From Diploptera punctata (lineage: Eukaryota; Arthropoda; Insecta; Blattodea; Blaberidae): a DNA stretch of 64,000 nucleotides. This document shows positions 20,701 through 32,700 of this stretch, piece after piece. A program made the translations under genes and the position numbers. Position 1 is the stretch's first letter. Each line of letters opens with the position of its first letter. The stretch spans positions 310,001 through 374,000 of the forward strand of contig JASPKZ010008349.1 of the NCBI GenBank assembly GCA_030220185.1. The letters are read 5' to 3'. Under the pieces are notes generated by a model. It was not told where the DNA came from. It searched no databases and worked only from the letters and a program-made list of their open reading frames with translations.

Positions 20701-23700
20701 TTTAATAGTATTCCTAAAACAAGCCATCACATGGTTTCAATGAACATTTATAATAGCACATGGTAGATATCCTTGGGTTGTCCAAGGAAGAGATGCTTCA
20801 AGAACACCAGTTTTTGATTCAGACCTACAATTCTTCAAGATCTAGACATGGAAGGATTGTAAATAAGGTGAATCCCGAGTCATCTTACCTCATAACTTGT
20901 GTTCTATTTGATCTTGTTTCAATATGCCAAGCATACCATCATAAAGGAAAACTTATGAACTTCGAAATTCCCGCAAATCCTGACCTGATCCAGAGGTTCA
21001 TCGGTCCACCAACAGAGGAAAGAAGTTTTGTTGAGTTGTTTCTTGACTCACCTCATACTTCTTAACTCCCTTGCTTATCTAGATTTCGTCACTGTATTTG
21101 TGACATTCTCAATGCTGTTCACGTTCACAACTGACATCCAATGGTCTCCTCTCCTGCAGGACGTCAGTTGTGAACGTGAACAGCATTGAGAATGTCACAA
21201 ATACAGTGACGAAATCAAGATATGCAAGGGAGTTAAGAAGTATGAGGTGAGTAAAGAAACAACTAAACAAAATTTAAATAAACCTCATAGTGTTATTTCC
21301 TACCTAGATAACTTAAGAGGGAAGAAGAGTTTCTTCCGATCGACATAACATCAGTTGCCAAGATTGTACTGAAGATGAGACTGTTATAGTCTCAAAATCG
21401 CGATCTACTTAGAAGATTTATATGAGGAGAAGTAGGAAACATTTAATTTTTATCATAAATTAAACCTAATAGTGATTAATTCCTATAAAAGTTACATACC
21501 ATCATAAGGTTTTCCAGACTGTTGAATTTTATGTTATCAGCCTTGGAGTCGACGTCCTCTCCAGGGTCAACAACATAAAATTCAACAGTCTGAAAAGCTG
21601 ATAAAGATGCATGGCATATCAAAACATGTTCTAATTACAACACAACAAGTTATGAGGTAAGATGACTCCGGATTCACTTTATTTATTAAGAACCTCATAA
21701 TGTTACTTACTACTGTAATTTTATTAATGGAAAGATGGTGATGATTGGAAAATATTAGCTCAGGATAGGGATTAAGTTATGTAGGTAGGAAATAACACTA
21801 TGAGGTTTATTTTAATATTGTTTAGCCGTTTCTTGACTCACCTCATACTTCTTAACTCCCATGCAGACTCGAGTTTCTTCACTTTATTTGTGACATTCTC
21901 AATGCTGAGTCTGCAGGAGAGGAGGTCATTGGACATCACTTGTGAAAGTAATACAGCATTGAGAATGTCACAAATGAAGTGAAGAAACTCGAGTCTGCAT
22001 GGGAGTTAAGAAGTATGAGGTGAGTCAAGAAACAACTAAACAATATCAGGATAGGGATGTTTGAACAGCTTATAACCACATGAACACAAACTTCTCAGTT
22101 CGAAGGTGCCAGTAAGTTAGTCAGTCAGATGAAGAATTTACATATAAGATTACAGGTTCAATGTGTTTTTAACATTTTCAAGGTGAAATCTATACATAGG
22201 TAGAAATTTGTTCATAACTGAGTTAGTTTTATAGATTCAATTCAAAGTTAAAATTGGGAAATTAATATAATAATAGTTTTATAGATAATGAAATAAAACT
22301 GTGCATGCAGGTAAATAAAAAGTAAAAAAATTACATTTCCAATTTTAGCCCTTTAATTGGCAAAACACTAATTTCTCATGCCAGTTATATAAATATGGCA
22401 AACCGCCACTGAAAACAAAATCACACATAACTGTTATTATTAGGTTTATTATGTAATTCGACACACATTTAAGTTATTACTAATTGATCAATTTCTACTG
22501 TTTCATTAATAATAGTAAATAAATTGAACGAATTGGTATGTCCTATAGGATACATTGCCAAGTAAAGGGTTAAGATAAAGTTAAGGTAGAATATGTTTAT
22601 CACTCATCTCATGAATATACCTCATAGTGAGAATTCCTAAAATAAGTAGTTAAGATAAAGTATTTATATTTTAATAAAATTAAAATGAGTCGTGCATCAG
22701 CTCTCCTCACATACTCCGTGTTCTTCACAGCATGGACCGCGGTATCAGGAATAGTTATTCCTATCTTCAGCCATCTTATCTACTGTTGAATTTTTGCCTT
22801 TACCATTGTCTTCTAAACTGCCATCTAGTGTTGATTTGATGAACTTTGAAATTCCCAATGAGCAAGATTTAATTTCAAAATTCGTCAAATCAACACTAGA
22901 TGCCAGTTTAGAAGATGATGGTGAAGACAGAAATTCAACAATCAATAAGATGACTGAAGATAGAAATGACTGATGTTTGTATTATTAATTTAACACTTCT
23001 CACTGAAGGATAAATTATATTTGAAGAGAACAATTTTTGCCCAGACCGAGACTCAAACCCGAGATCTTTGGCTTTCTAGGCCAATGCTCTACCATCTGAG
23101 CTATCAGGGCAAGTTCCGATCTAGATGCAAATTTTTCTCTTATATACGTTGTAATTCCCAGCATTTGACGCTGGAAGAAAAATTTGCATCTAGATCAGAA
23201 CTTGCTTCGATACCTCAGATGGTAGAGCATTGACCTAGAAAGCAAAAGGTCCGGGGTTCGAGTCTCGGTATGGGCAAAAGTTTTTCTCTTCAAATATAAT
23301 AGAAGAACATGAAATATATGAGGTGAGATTATGTACGACTCATTTTAATTTTATTAATTTGAAAACCTCATAATTTTAATTCCCATCATAAGTTTATTTT
23401 TTATTAAATCAGTTAAGTTAATAGGAATATTTTCTAAAAATAAAAAATAGATAACATTATAAACTTCATTTTTATAGTGAATTTATAAATGATAATGAAA
23501 AATCCTGTGGAACAGAAATTTTTTTAAACATCTTAGGTTTCAAAATATAAAATGATATTCAATACATTAATTTGTTTTTCTTAACCACCTGCACCCCGAA
23601 GAAAAGTTTAATATGCTCTTTTGATGTTATATTTTAAATTAACATTTTCTAGATTCGGATACAGTTTTATTTTAGAAAGAAAAACAGTTATCACACTGAC

Positions 23701-26700
23701 GTACAGAATCAGATTTTTTGAGGTTTGAACATAATTTCTCTTAATTATTTTGAGTTGTTCCTCATATTTCTTGACTTTCATGCAGACCCAGGGCTTCGTC
23801 ACTGCATTTGTGACATTCTCGATGCGATATTATAATCACAACTGCTGTCCAGCGGTTTTCCCTCCTGCAGACCGACCTCTGCACCCTCTGATGGCTGACT
23901 GATGAACTTCCAAATCAATCCCCTCTCATTTTCACCGGGTATTTCAAAATTCATAGTTTTCCCCTTATTCTTGCAAGAATAAGGGGAAAATGAGAGGGGA
24001 TTGATTTGGAAGTTCATTGGTCAGCCATCAGAGGGCGCAGAGGTCGGTCTGCAGGAGGGAAAATGCTGAACGGCAGTTGTGATCGTGATATCGCATTGAG
24101 AATGTTACAAATGCAGTGATGAAACCCTGGGTCTGCATGAAAGTCAAGAAATATGAGGTGAGTCAAGGAACAACTCAAAATAATTCAAATAAACCTCATA
24201 GCGTAATTTCCTACCTACATAACTTAATTATCTTTTTAAAATAAAAAGATATATGCTCATTTTTGTGCTTAATGAATTTCTAGGAATTTACTAACATTTT
24301 TTTTGAAGGAGATCAAAAATCTTTAAAGATTTTTATGGCGGTACTGAAATGAGATTTAGTTAATTATAATTTTATTTTCACTTTTTTTGGGTTCATAGAG
24401 GTCAAAATAACAAATTTTCATGAACAAGAAGAATGATTTTAGAGGGGAGGGTAATTAAGGGCATTTTATGCAAGGGTATCATATATGATCCAGGATGAGA
24501 AGACCAGCTATAATGGCTGGGGGGCCCGAAGTGCTGACCACATGCCACCCCTACACTGCTTGAATGATCATCTACCCCTGTGATTAACACATGTGGATGT
24601 GAGACCAGCAGCCGAATGGAAAGCCAAGGGCCTTCTAGGCCTTTCACGCCATGGAGTAGTAGAGTAGTAGAGTATCATATATGATACCTTTGGTCTCAAC
24701 CAAGTTTTTGCCCTTTAATAAGATTGCAGTTGGAAATGGAAATAAAATAAATGAGTTTGAAGGTCTGAATGTATCGAATATGATTCCACCGATCACAGGG
24801 AGTTGAAATTAATCCCAAAGCAAGAAAAAATTAAATGCCAAAAGTACCATATATGACAACTAAAGATGCAGGAGGTTAAATGCACACATTATTGAATACT
24901 TTTCACTCAGGACAAAGTTAAAAAAGTTCTGTTCCAGAGGATTATTTAGCTGTAAGTCTAAAATGAAGGTAGTGTTCCCACTACAGGCGTAAGAAGGCCC
25001 ATGGGGTAGCAGGAAGTTAAAGCTTCCACCTTTTTCAGCATGAGATGTCAGTCGGGTTGTGAGCTGTGCATGACAGTCACCTTTACCACCAGAACAAGCA
25101 TTTTGATTACAGATTGAATCAACCCCAGAGCCATAGTGCTGCCAAAAGGTTTAGACTAGTTTAATAATCCTGACTTCATTGGGAATCAAACCCCTAACCT
25201 TCCAGCTTACAGTGTATTGCTTAATTACGCTATGGGCATGACCATCCCAAATATCATTACAATACCTCTGTTAGTTTTGACAAAAGGTTTCTTCTATGCT
25301 AAAAAATGTAGGTTTTAGGAAACAGAAAAAGGCTATTTTAAGTTAGGGACATAGCTGGTTTTTGGACCTGGGTAGAAATTTGCTCATAACTCAGTATTTT
25401 AAAGATAATGCTAACCAAGCTTTGCAGACAAATAAATAAAAGTTCAAGAAATCTACCTTCCTCTATAAAATAAAATATTTATATTTTAATGTAAATTATT
25501 ATTTTATTAATTAAATATGATAGTGCAGGTCACAATAAAAACATAATTTAGATTATTATGAGTTAGTTATTTTGACTTATCTTATATTTTTTTGATATTC
25601 TGCAGACCATAGTTTCGTCACATAGATGCGACAAAACTATAGTCTGCTGAATATCAAAAAAATATGAGGTGAGTCAAAATAATTAACTCATAATAATTAA
25701 AAGAAACCTCATAGAGTTAATCAATGGTAAAGAGAAAAATTTTTGCCTGAACCGGGAATCGAACCCTGAACCTTTAGCTTTCCGTGCTAATGCTCAGACC
25801 ATCATAGTAATAGCTTTAGCTTCCCAATATTAATTTAATAAAATAATGCTATAGCTGTGTGGAGTCCCTTCATGTCTTCTTCTGGTAGAAGCCATTCATT
25901 GTGTATTTGTGAATGATGATTCATTGCAATTGAATGTGGGGCCAGTAGAGTAAAGGTAAAGGAAGGATTCTTGCTTGGATGGGAATGAAGCCTGGATTAG
26001 CTCGGTGGTCTGAGCATTAGCACGGAAAGCTAAAGGTTCGGGGTTCGATTCCCGGTTCAGGCAAAAATTTTTCTCTTTACCATTGATTTACAATAATTTA
26101 ATTGTGTTTATTAATTTACTTATTTCTATCGTAGTAATAGCTTTAGCTTCCCAATATTAATTTAATAAAACTCATAGTTATTTTCTACAAATGTTAATAA
26201 TTTAGATATATTTGTAAATCAAATTGTGAACATATTCTAAATGTAACTAACTTATGAACTTCTTCATAGTTAAATATGGGAATAACATTATGAGGTTCTT
26301 AATTCTTAAATTAATTACTCATTAATTTACGAATTATGAACTTCTTTTTGAAGATTGGTTTTGTGGCACAAAACTGCAAACATCCCCACTTAAAAACCTG
26401 CATCTACTGTGACATACCTCGTTTTCAGAGTCTGCTATTCTCTCATATGTGGTGTCACCACCTTCCTCTTCCCCCACAGTCATGTAATATGAAGTGTCCA
26501 GTTTACTTGATGAATTGTCAATCCTATGCATTCCTTCTAATGCTCGTCTATTGTTAGGATCCAAGCTGGAAAAAACAAAATATGCAATGTAAAACATCCC
26601 AAAGTATAGACTATCCGCTCTTAAAGTGATCCTCATCAAAATAAAACCACGTGACCTGTTCGCTTTTCATTGGTTATGGACACCGACGTACGATGTGCAA

Positions 26701-29700
26701 GCAATAAGTACACAAAAAAGTAGTTCCCTTCATTAAATTAAAAATATAGAAAATATTCTAAAATATTTGTATGATAAATTTGGGAATTTTTAACATTATG
26801 AGGTTTAATTCATAAGAAATAAATGAATCGTAATTTCGTCTTACCTCATACTTCTATGTTTTTTTAAACACAGCACTGTACAATTAGCGACCATTGTCAC
26901 CATCCTCAGCTGTTTTCATGACTTTCAATTTTTTCTTTTGCCGGTAATTATCCAAACTGCCATCTGGTGTTCTTTTGAAGGAATCATTTTCTGAACTGCC
27001 ATCTGTTGTATTTTTGAAGAACTTTGTAATCAAGCTAGGTTCGTCTGGAGTTCTTCTGAAGAATTCCAGACGAATCTAGCTTGATTACAAAGTTCTTCAA
27101 AAATACAACAGATGGCAGTTTAGGAAATGATTCCTTCAAAAGAACACCAGATGGCAGTTTAGAAAATAATTCCTTCAAAAGAACACCAGATGACAGTTTG
27201 GATAATTACCGGCAAAAGAAAAAAATTGACAATCGTGAAAACAGCTGTGGATGGTGACAATGGTCGCTGATACTGCAGTGCTGTGTTTAAAAAAACATAG
27301 ACGTATGAGGTAAGAAGAAATCACAATTCATTTAATTCTTATATATTCTAAAATATACCTAATCAATAATTACAACTTAAAACAGTTTATTACATATGGA
27401 TGCTGCGTTTCAGTCATGGTTGTCGATTCTGGTGCAACAAAAGGCCGGAAGGTGTCGAGTCTTCTGTTGCGGTGTCGCTATCTAAATTTTGAAAACACAA
27501 GTCTGGCAAACCTTTGACTAGTGGTCAAAAAAAAAAAACAGTTACTTTAAATGTATTTCACAAGTTCAGTGAAAAATCTCATCGGCTTTCTTGTAATCTA
27601 CCCCATTTAATGATCACATGTATTATATACTTCACATGTGCTCCCTATAAATGTGACAGTAATTGTGATGTGAATGGCAGAAGGCTATAATTGGCATTTA
27701 TTTATGTTAGAAACGCTCTAAGAGCAGATAAGATATAGGAGTAATGAGAAATGAGAAAGTTGAGATCCAATCCAAAAAAAAAGGAATAAAATTCCGATTG
27801 AGGGTCCTTCCACTTTTCAGCGGTTGCCCTTTTACCAGCCGGCTGCTGGCCCTTCACATCCACATGTGTCAATCACAGAGGTAGATGATCAACAGCCAGT
27901 GTAGGGGTGACATGTGGTTAGCATGTCGAGTCCCCCAGCCGTTATAGCTGGTTCCTCAACCTGGAGCCGCTACTTATTGTAGCTACCCAATTGCCTCACG
28001 ATGCTGGGTGGGCACCGGTCCCATACTGGCCGAAATACCATGAGAAAATTTCTTCCCCCATGGAGACTCAAACCAGCGCAAGTCCCGTAGCTTTGCGCCA
28101 AGGCTTCCAACCTTAACCGCTCGGCTATGGCGTGGGACAGGAATAAAATTAAGAATCAAATTAATATTTTTAATACCTCACCTCATATTCTTTATTCTTC
28201 TAGACTGCAGTTTCGGAGCTATATCTCCATCATAGTAGCCTCTCGTCGATCGGTGTTATGTCATTTCTTTGTAGTTTTCTTCTTCCTTCCACCAAGAAAC
28301 GACATAACACTGGTCGACGAGAGGCTACTGATGATGGAAATATAGCTCCGAAACTGCAATCTAGAAGAATAAAGGATATGAGGTGAGGTATTACTTACTT
28401 ACTTACTCACTGACACTATTGAACCCGTAGGTTCTTGGCCATGTGGACATAAGCTCTCCATACATCTATCCTCCATGGTATCTTTACTTTGTTGTGGTGG
28501 AGTGGCTTGCATGCTTAAATGATCCTGAGAGCTATGCTGGCGGTAGCATTGCTGCCGATAGGGTTATCCATGCCGGACTGGTCGAAGGTGATAAGCCAGA
28601 CGAAAAAAGTACCTTGGTCGAAAGAGTGACGATCTTTCACCGTAAAAATACAACCATCAAGAAATGCGAGCATGGGTTCAACTGGGGTAAAATTTTCCAG
28701 AGGTCAAATAGTCCCCCATTCGGTTCTCCAGGCAGGGACTACTTCAGGGAACCCATGCCAAAGGCTCAAACACAGGGACATGTTCCTAGGAACATGGAAT
28801 GTTAGGACTTTATACAATAGCGGGGCACTAGAGATATTAACGTGGGAATTAGATAAATCACCCTTCGATATAGTCGCTTTACAGGAAGTTAGGTGGCCAT
28901 GAGAAGGTAGTCAGAAATCAGGAAGCTTTGCACGAGGTGAGGTATTAAAAATATTAATTTAATTCTTAAATTAAACCTCAGTGATTTTTTTTGTGAAGTT
29001 AAAAAAAAGAATAAAATTATTCTAGATATATTTCCAATGAATGTATTAAATGTATTGAAATTATTCTAAAGTAAGAAGTATCTTATGTCCAAAAAATACA
29101 GTACGCATCACATATGAAATGTAGTTTGCCAAAGCGGTAGTATTGAAAATAGACCATATAAGCATCATCTATTCACAAAGAACAGAACCTGAAGCATGAA
29201 AAGTGCTATGGGTAGCACTGGAAAAAAAACATGGACACAAATGAAGAGATGTACATACTTTAGTGCAATACTATAGTGATCCAAAGCTTTCTCCTCCTCG
29301 TGTACTCGAGCTAGCAGGTCTCCCAACATTTGATGTAATTTACAGGTTGGTTGTAACTCTACTTGTTTTTCTAGCAATGCTATTGCAGAATCAAGTGCCA
29401 TTTCCTGGAAAACAATAGGAAAACAGATCAACATTCATTGTTTTTATTTTCATACATCTCAATGATGGATAACATTATCTATTATAGGAAATATCACTAT
29501 GAGGTTTAATTTTAAATTTAAAATAAAATTATTTTCACCTCATATCCTATCTTCTAATTAGACCAGTTTCAAAACCTAGGTGGTTTCATCATCAGTATTT
29601 TAGGATCAATGTTCTGTTGTATCAGGCTATTTGTGGAACCATAAAAAGAACCTTAGGTCGGAAAACAAGGAAATATACGAAACTTAAATTATATAAAACA

Positions 29701-32700
29701 ATGGCTGTTCCTTTGTTGTTGTATGGAAGTGAAAATTGGATAATGAAATCAAGGGATAAAAGCAGGATACAGACTGCAGAAATGCTGTTTTTACGTAATG
29801 TGAAAGGATGCACAAGAGCGGATAGAATAAGGAATGAAACTATATGAGAAGAATTAAATATATATAAAATTGAAGATAAAATCAGCGAAAATAATAAGAA
29901 ATGGAGAGAAAACTTAATGAGAATGAACAACGAAAGAATACCAAAAAGAACCTCCTGTATAATCCCAGAGGAACAAGAGATGTTGGCCGACCCCACGTAG
30001 AAGATGGACTCCACTTTTAACTTCGCCGGAACAGGCTGCATAGCCTAAACCTTGTCGTAGAAGAAGAAGATGTTCTGTTGTCTAGGATAAATGCTGAACA
30101 ACAGAACATCAGTCATAAAATTACTGATGATGAAACTGCCTAGGTTTTAAGTTTGTGCTTGGATGGGAAAGAATATTTGCATAGCTTAGTGGTAGAGCAT
30201 CAGCATGTAGAGCTTAAGGCCCAGAGTTCAATTCCCAGTTTGGGTATACATTTTTTTTTATGAATGAGTTGGAGAAAATATTTTTAACATCTCACCTCAT
30301 AAAGTTGCATGTCTTCACAATACCGGTTTCAAAAGTATAATTTTACTTCCATCTTCAGTCAAACTCCAACTGTCGAAATTTCGCCATTAGCACTATCTTT
30401 TGAACTGCCATCTGGTGTTGATTTTATGAACTTGGAGATCAAATTATTCTCGTTGGGATTTCAAAATTTATGGCTCTATATTTATTTCTCTGAATGTATA
30501 TCTTTTCCCAAACTGTTAATTTCGAAGACTTCTCTAAATATTTTGAAAGTTGAGTTTCTCTTCCAATTTTGTGATTATCTAGCAAACTATGAGCTGCAAT
30601 TGCCAATTTTTTAAATTCACCATTTTGTACGAGTTTCTAATTTCCTTTTAGCTTTTCCTGTATATACTTTCTTTCAGTCTTGCAACTAATTTCACAAACT
30701 ACAGATTTTTTTTTACTATTTGGGGCATTAACTTTTTTATTAGTTATTAGATTACCCAGACTAAATTTGTTAATCGGTGCTAATGTAATATTGAATTTGT
30801 TAAATTTTTTTAAAAATTGTTTGTGTGTTCCAGGATGGTAAGTAATTTTCTTGAACTGTTTCTCAAAAAATATTTAACAAATTCAATATTACATTAGCAC
30901 CAATTAACAAATTTAGTCTGGATAATCTACTAATAACTAATAAAAAAATTAATGTCCCAGGTAGCAAAAAAAATCTGGAATTTATGAAATTAGTTGCAAT
31001 GACTGCAAGAAAGTATATATATATATAAACTAAAAGGAATTTAGAAACTTGTACAAAAGAACACTTCAGAAATATTAAAAATGGAATTGAAAAATCGGCA
31101 ATTGCAGCTCATAGTTTTCTAGAGAATCGCAAAATTGGAAGAGAAACTAAACTTTTAAAACATTTAGAGAAACTTTTTGGAATTAACAGTTTGAGAAAAG
31201 ATATACATTCAGAAGAATAAATATAGAGCCATGAATTTTGATATTCCCAACGAGAATAATTTGATCTCCAAGTTCATAAAATCGACACCAGATGGCAGTT
31301 CAGAAGATTTAGTTAATGGCGAAATTTCGACAGTTGGAATTTGACTGAAGATGGAAGTAAAATTATACCTTTGAAAATGGTATCGTGAAAACATGCAACT
31401 TTATGGGGTGAAATATTAAAAACATTTTCTCCAACTCATTCACAAAGTTTGCTAGAACATCATAAAATTGAAAAAGAGGCAAAACTTTTGAAACAATTGG
31501 ATAAATCATTGGAATTGACAATTTGGGAAATGATACTCATTCAGAAGAATAAATATCGATCTATGAATTTCGATATTCCGGTGGATAAAAATGTAATTAC
31601 AAAGTTTATAATCCCAACGAAAGATGGCAGCACAAGAGGTGATGTCATTAGAGAAATCAACAATCACAGAATTTCATCAGTGGAATTGTGACTGAAGAGG
31701 GACATATTGTCTGAAACCGTCGGTATCAAAGAAATTTGAAATTATATGAGGTGAGTCGATAAAAATATGTTCTCCACTCACTATTAACAGTAAAACCTGT
31801 CTTAGCTGGAACCTTTATAAGAAGGAAACTTGTAGAGACGGAAAAAAACTCCAGAACGGTATGATTTTATATGTAAAATCGTCCTGTGTAAGCCGGAAAC
31901 CTTCATAATGTGGAAGCGGAATGGTTTTTGAGGTACCAATAGTTAATTTTCACCTCAGTAAGACAGAAAATTATTCTTAAGCACGTTCTAATTATAGTAT
32001 TAATAACCACATGTGAAAATTCTATATTACATCGTTTTACCTTCTTGTGTGACAGCGCGGAATCCCTCGCTTTTCCTTGCCTGCTTACGTTACCTGCGAG
32101 GGAGTTGGGAAACTCTTCAGTCTTCCTGTAGTTGAGTTCCTTCTCGCTTTTGTGTAATAAAGTTGTTTTGTATTGCCGTGCAAACTGAGCTATGTTACAT
32201 ACACTATTTTGTCTGCATTTCAGTCAATACGTTATGTCTTTAAAGCGTGCATGTAAAATCCTTACAACTGCATGAGAAAATTCAAGCTTATAATTTGGGA
32301 ACCCTTTGTAAGAAGAAAAACTGCCAAGACAGAAATATATTTAAGGAACCGTCATGTTCCTTCATAGACAGGTTTTACTGTACCGCATAATGTTACCTCC
32401 CACTTTGATTTTGATTAAATACATTTTTCTCTTTACTATAAAATTTACATACCTACAAATAAAAATACCTCATAGCGTTAATTCCTAAAAAAGTAATTTA
32501 CATACCTGTTCATAAATTTCTGCCAGTAAGTACACAGCAGGGAGATACATCTCATCCTGAGCCAGAGCCTTCTCCAAGATACTCTTTGCTTTACACACAG
32601 TCACTGGATCCTTCATAAGCACTGATGCATATAGCTGTCAAATTCAAATTATAACATTATATACACTAAGTATAAATACATAAAAACACAGATACGGTAT

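Larger units (their letters stand above)
20868..21720. mobile_element. Three PLE copies nested inside one another
   Basis: Outer element: GTCATCTTACCTCATAACTTG (20879-20899) and its mirror at 21645-21665, ending AACCTCATAATGTTACTTAC. Middle element: coding tail at 20950-21030 resumes at 21300 with a hammerhead whose G12 is mutated (AAAA for GAAA, near 21396). Inner element: palindrome 21026-21300. Confidence 0.75.
21772..22046. mobile_element. PLE fold-back inserted in LINE-A, with TSD
   Basis: Left terminus TAAGTTATGTAGGTAGGAAA, mirror arms with GGAGTTAAGAAGTATGAGGT. Flanked by TCAGGATAGGGAT at about 21761-21773 and 22048-22060, a 13-bp target duplication inside a LINE-A fragment. The right terminus is cut short. 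Confidence 0.8.
23745..24238. mobile_element. PLE fold-back element, U3-A8 subfamily
   Basis: Arms meet near 23972. Both have WKFISQPSEGAEVGLQ-type tails. Right end AACCTCATAGCGTAATTTCC then TACCTACATAACTTA. Arms are about 90 percent alike by eye. Confidence 0.85.
28150..28985. mobile_element. PLE fold-back with a LINE nested in its right arm
   Basis: Arms meet near 28285. The right arm border GGATATGAGGTGAGGTATTA is interrupted after 28393 by a LINE, and the PLE resumes at 28948, ending TTAAATTAAACCTCAGTG. GAGGTGAGGTATTA (28380-28393, 28934-28947) is the 14-bp target duplication of the LINE. Confidence 0.8.
29484..30165. mobile_element. PLE fold-back with nested LINE-B fragment
   Basis: Left terminus TATAGGAAATATCACTATGA, minus hammerhead at 29558-29598. 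LINE sequence occupies 29612-30066. The right arm resumes with AATGCTGAACAACAGAACAT and ACTGATGATGAAACTGCCTA. The right arm is truncated before its border. Confidence 0.7.

Noticed and set aside
20760..21065. 101-codon plus frame
   Set aside because: It crosses from unrecognised intron into a PLE coding tail, so the frame is accidental.
22930..22975. Possible additional hammerhead (ATGACTGAAGAT...)
   Set aside because: No GAAA or stem II could be placed before the SINE insertion. Core remnant only.
26334..26639. Full 101-codon minus frame as one exon
   Set aside because: Only 26418-26565 is bounded by matching splice sites and phase. The rest is intron.
28443..28805. 120-codon plus frame
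   Set aside because: It overlaps the LINE 5' region in another frame. The endonuclease frame 28672-28902 explains the conserved residues.
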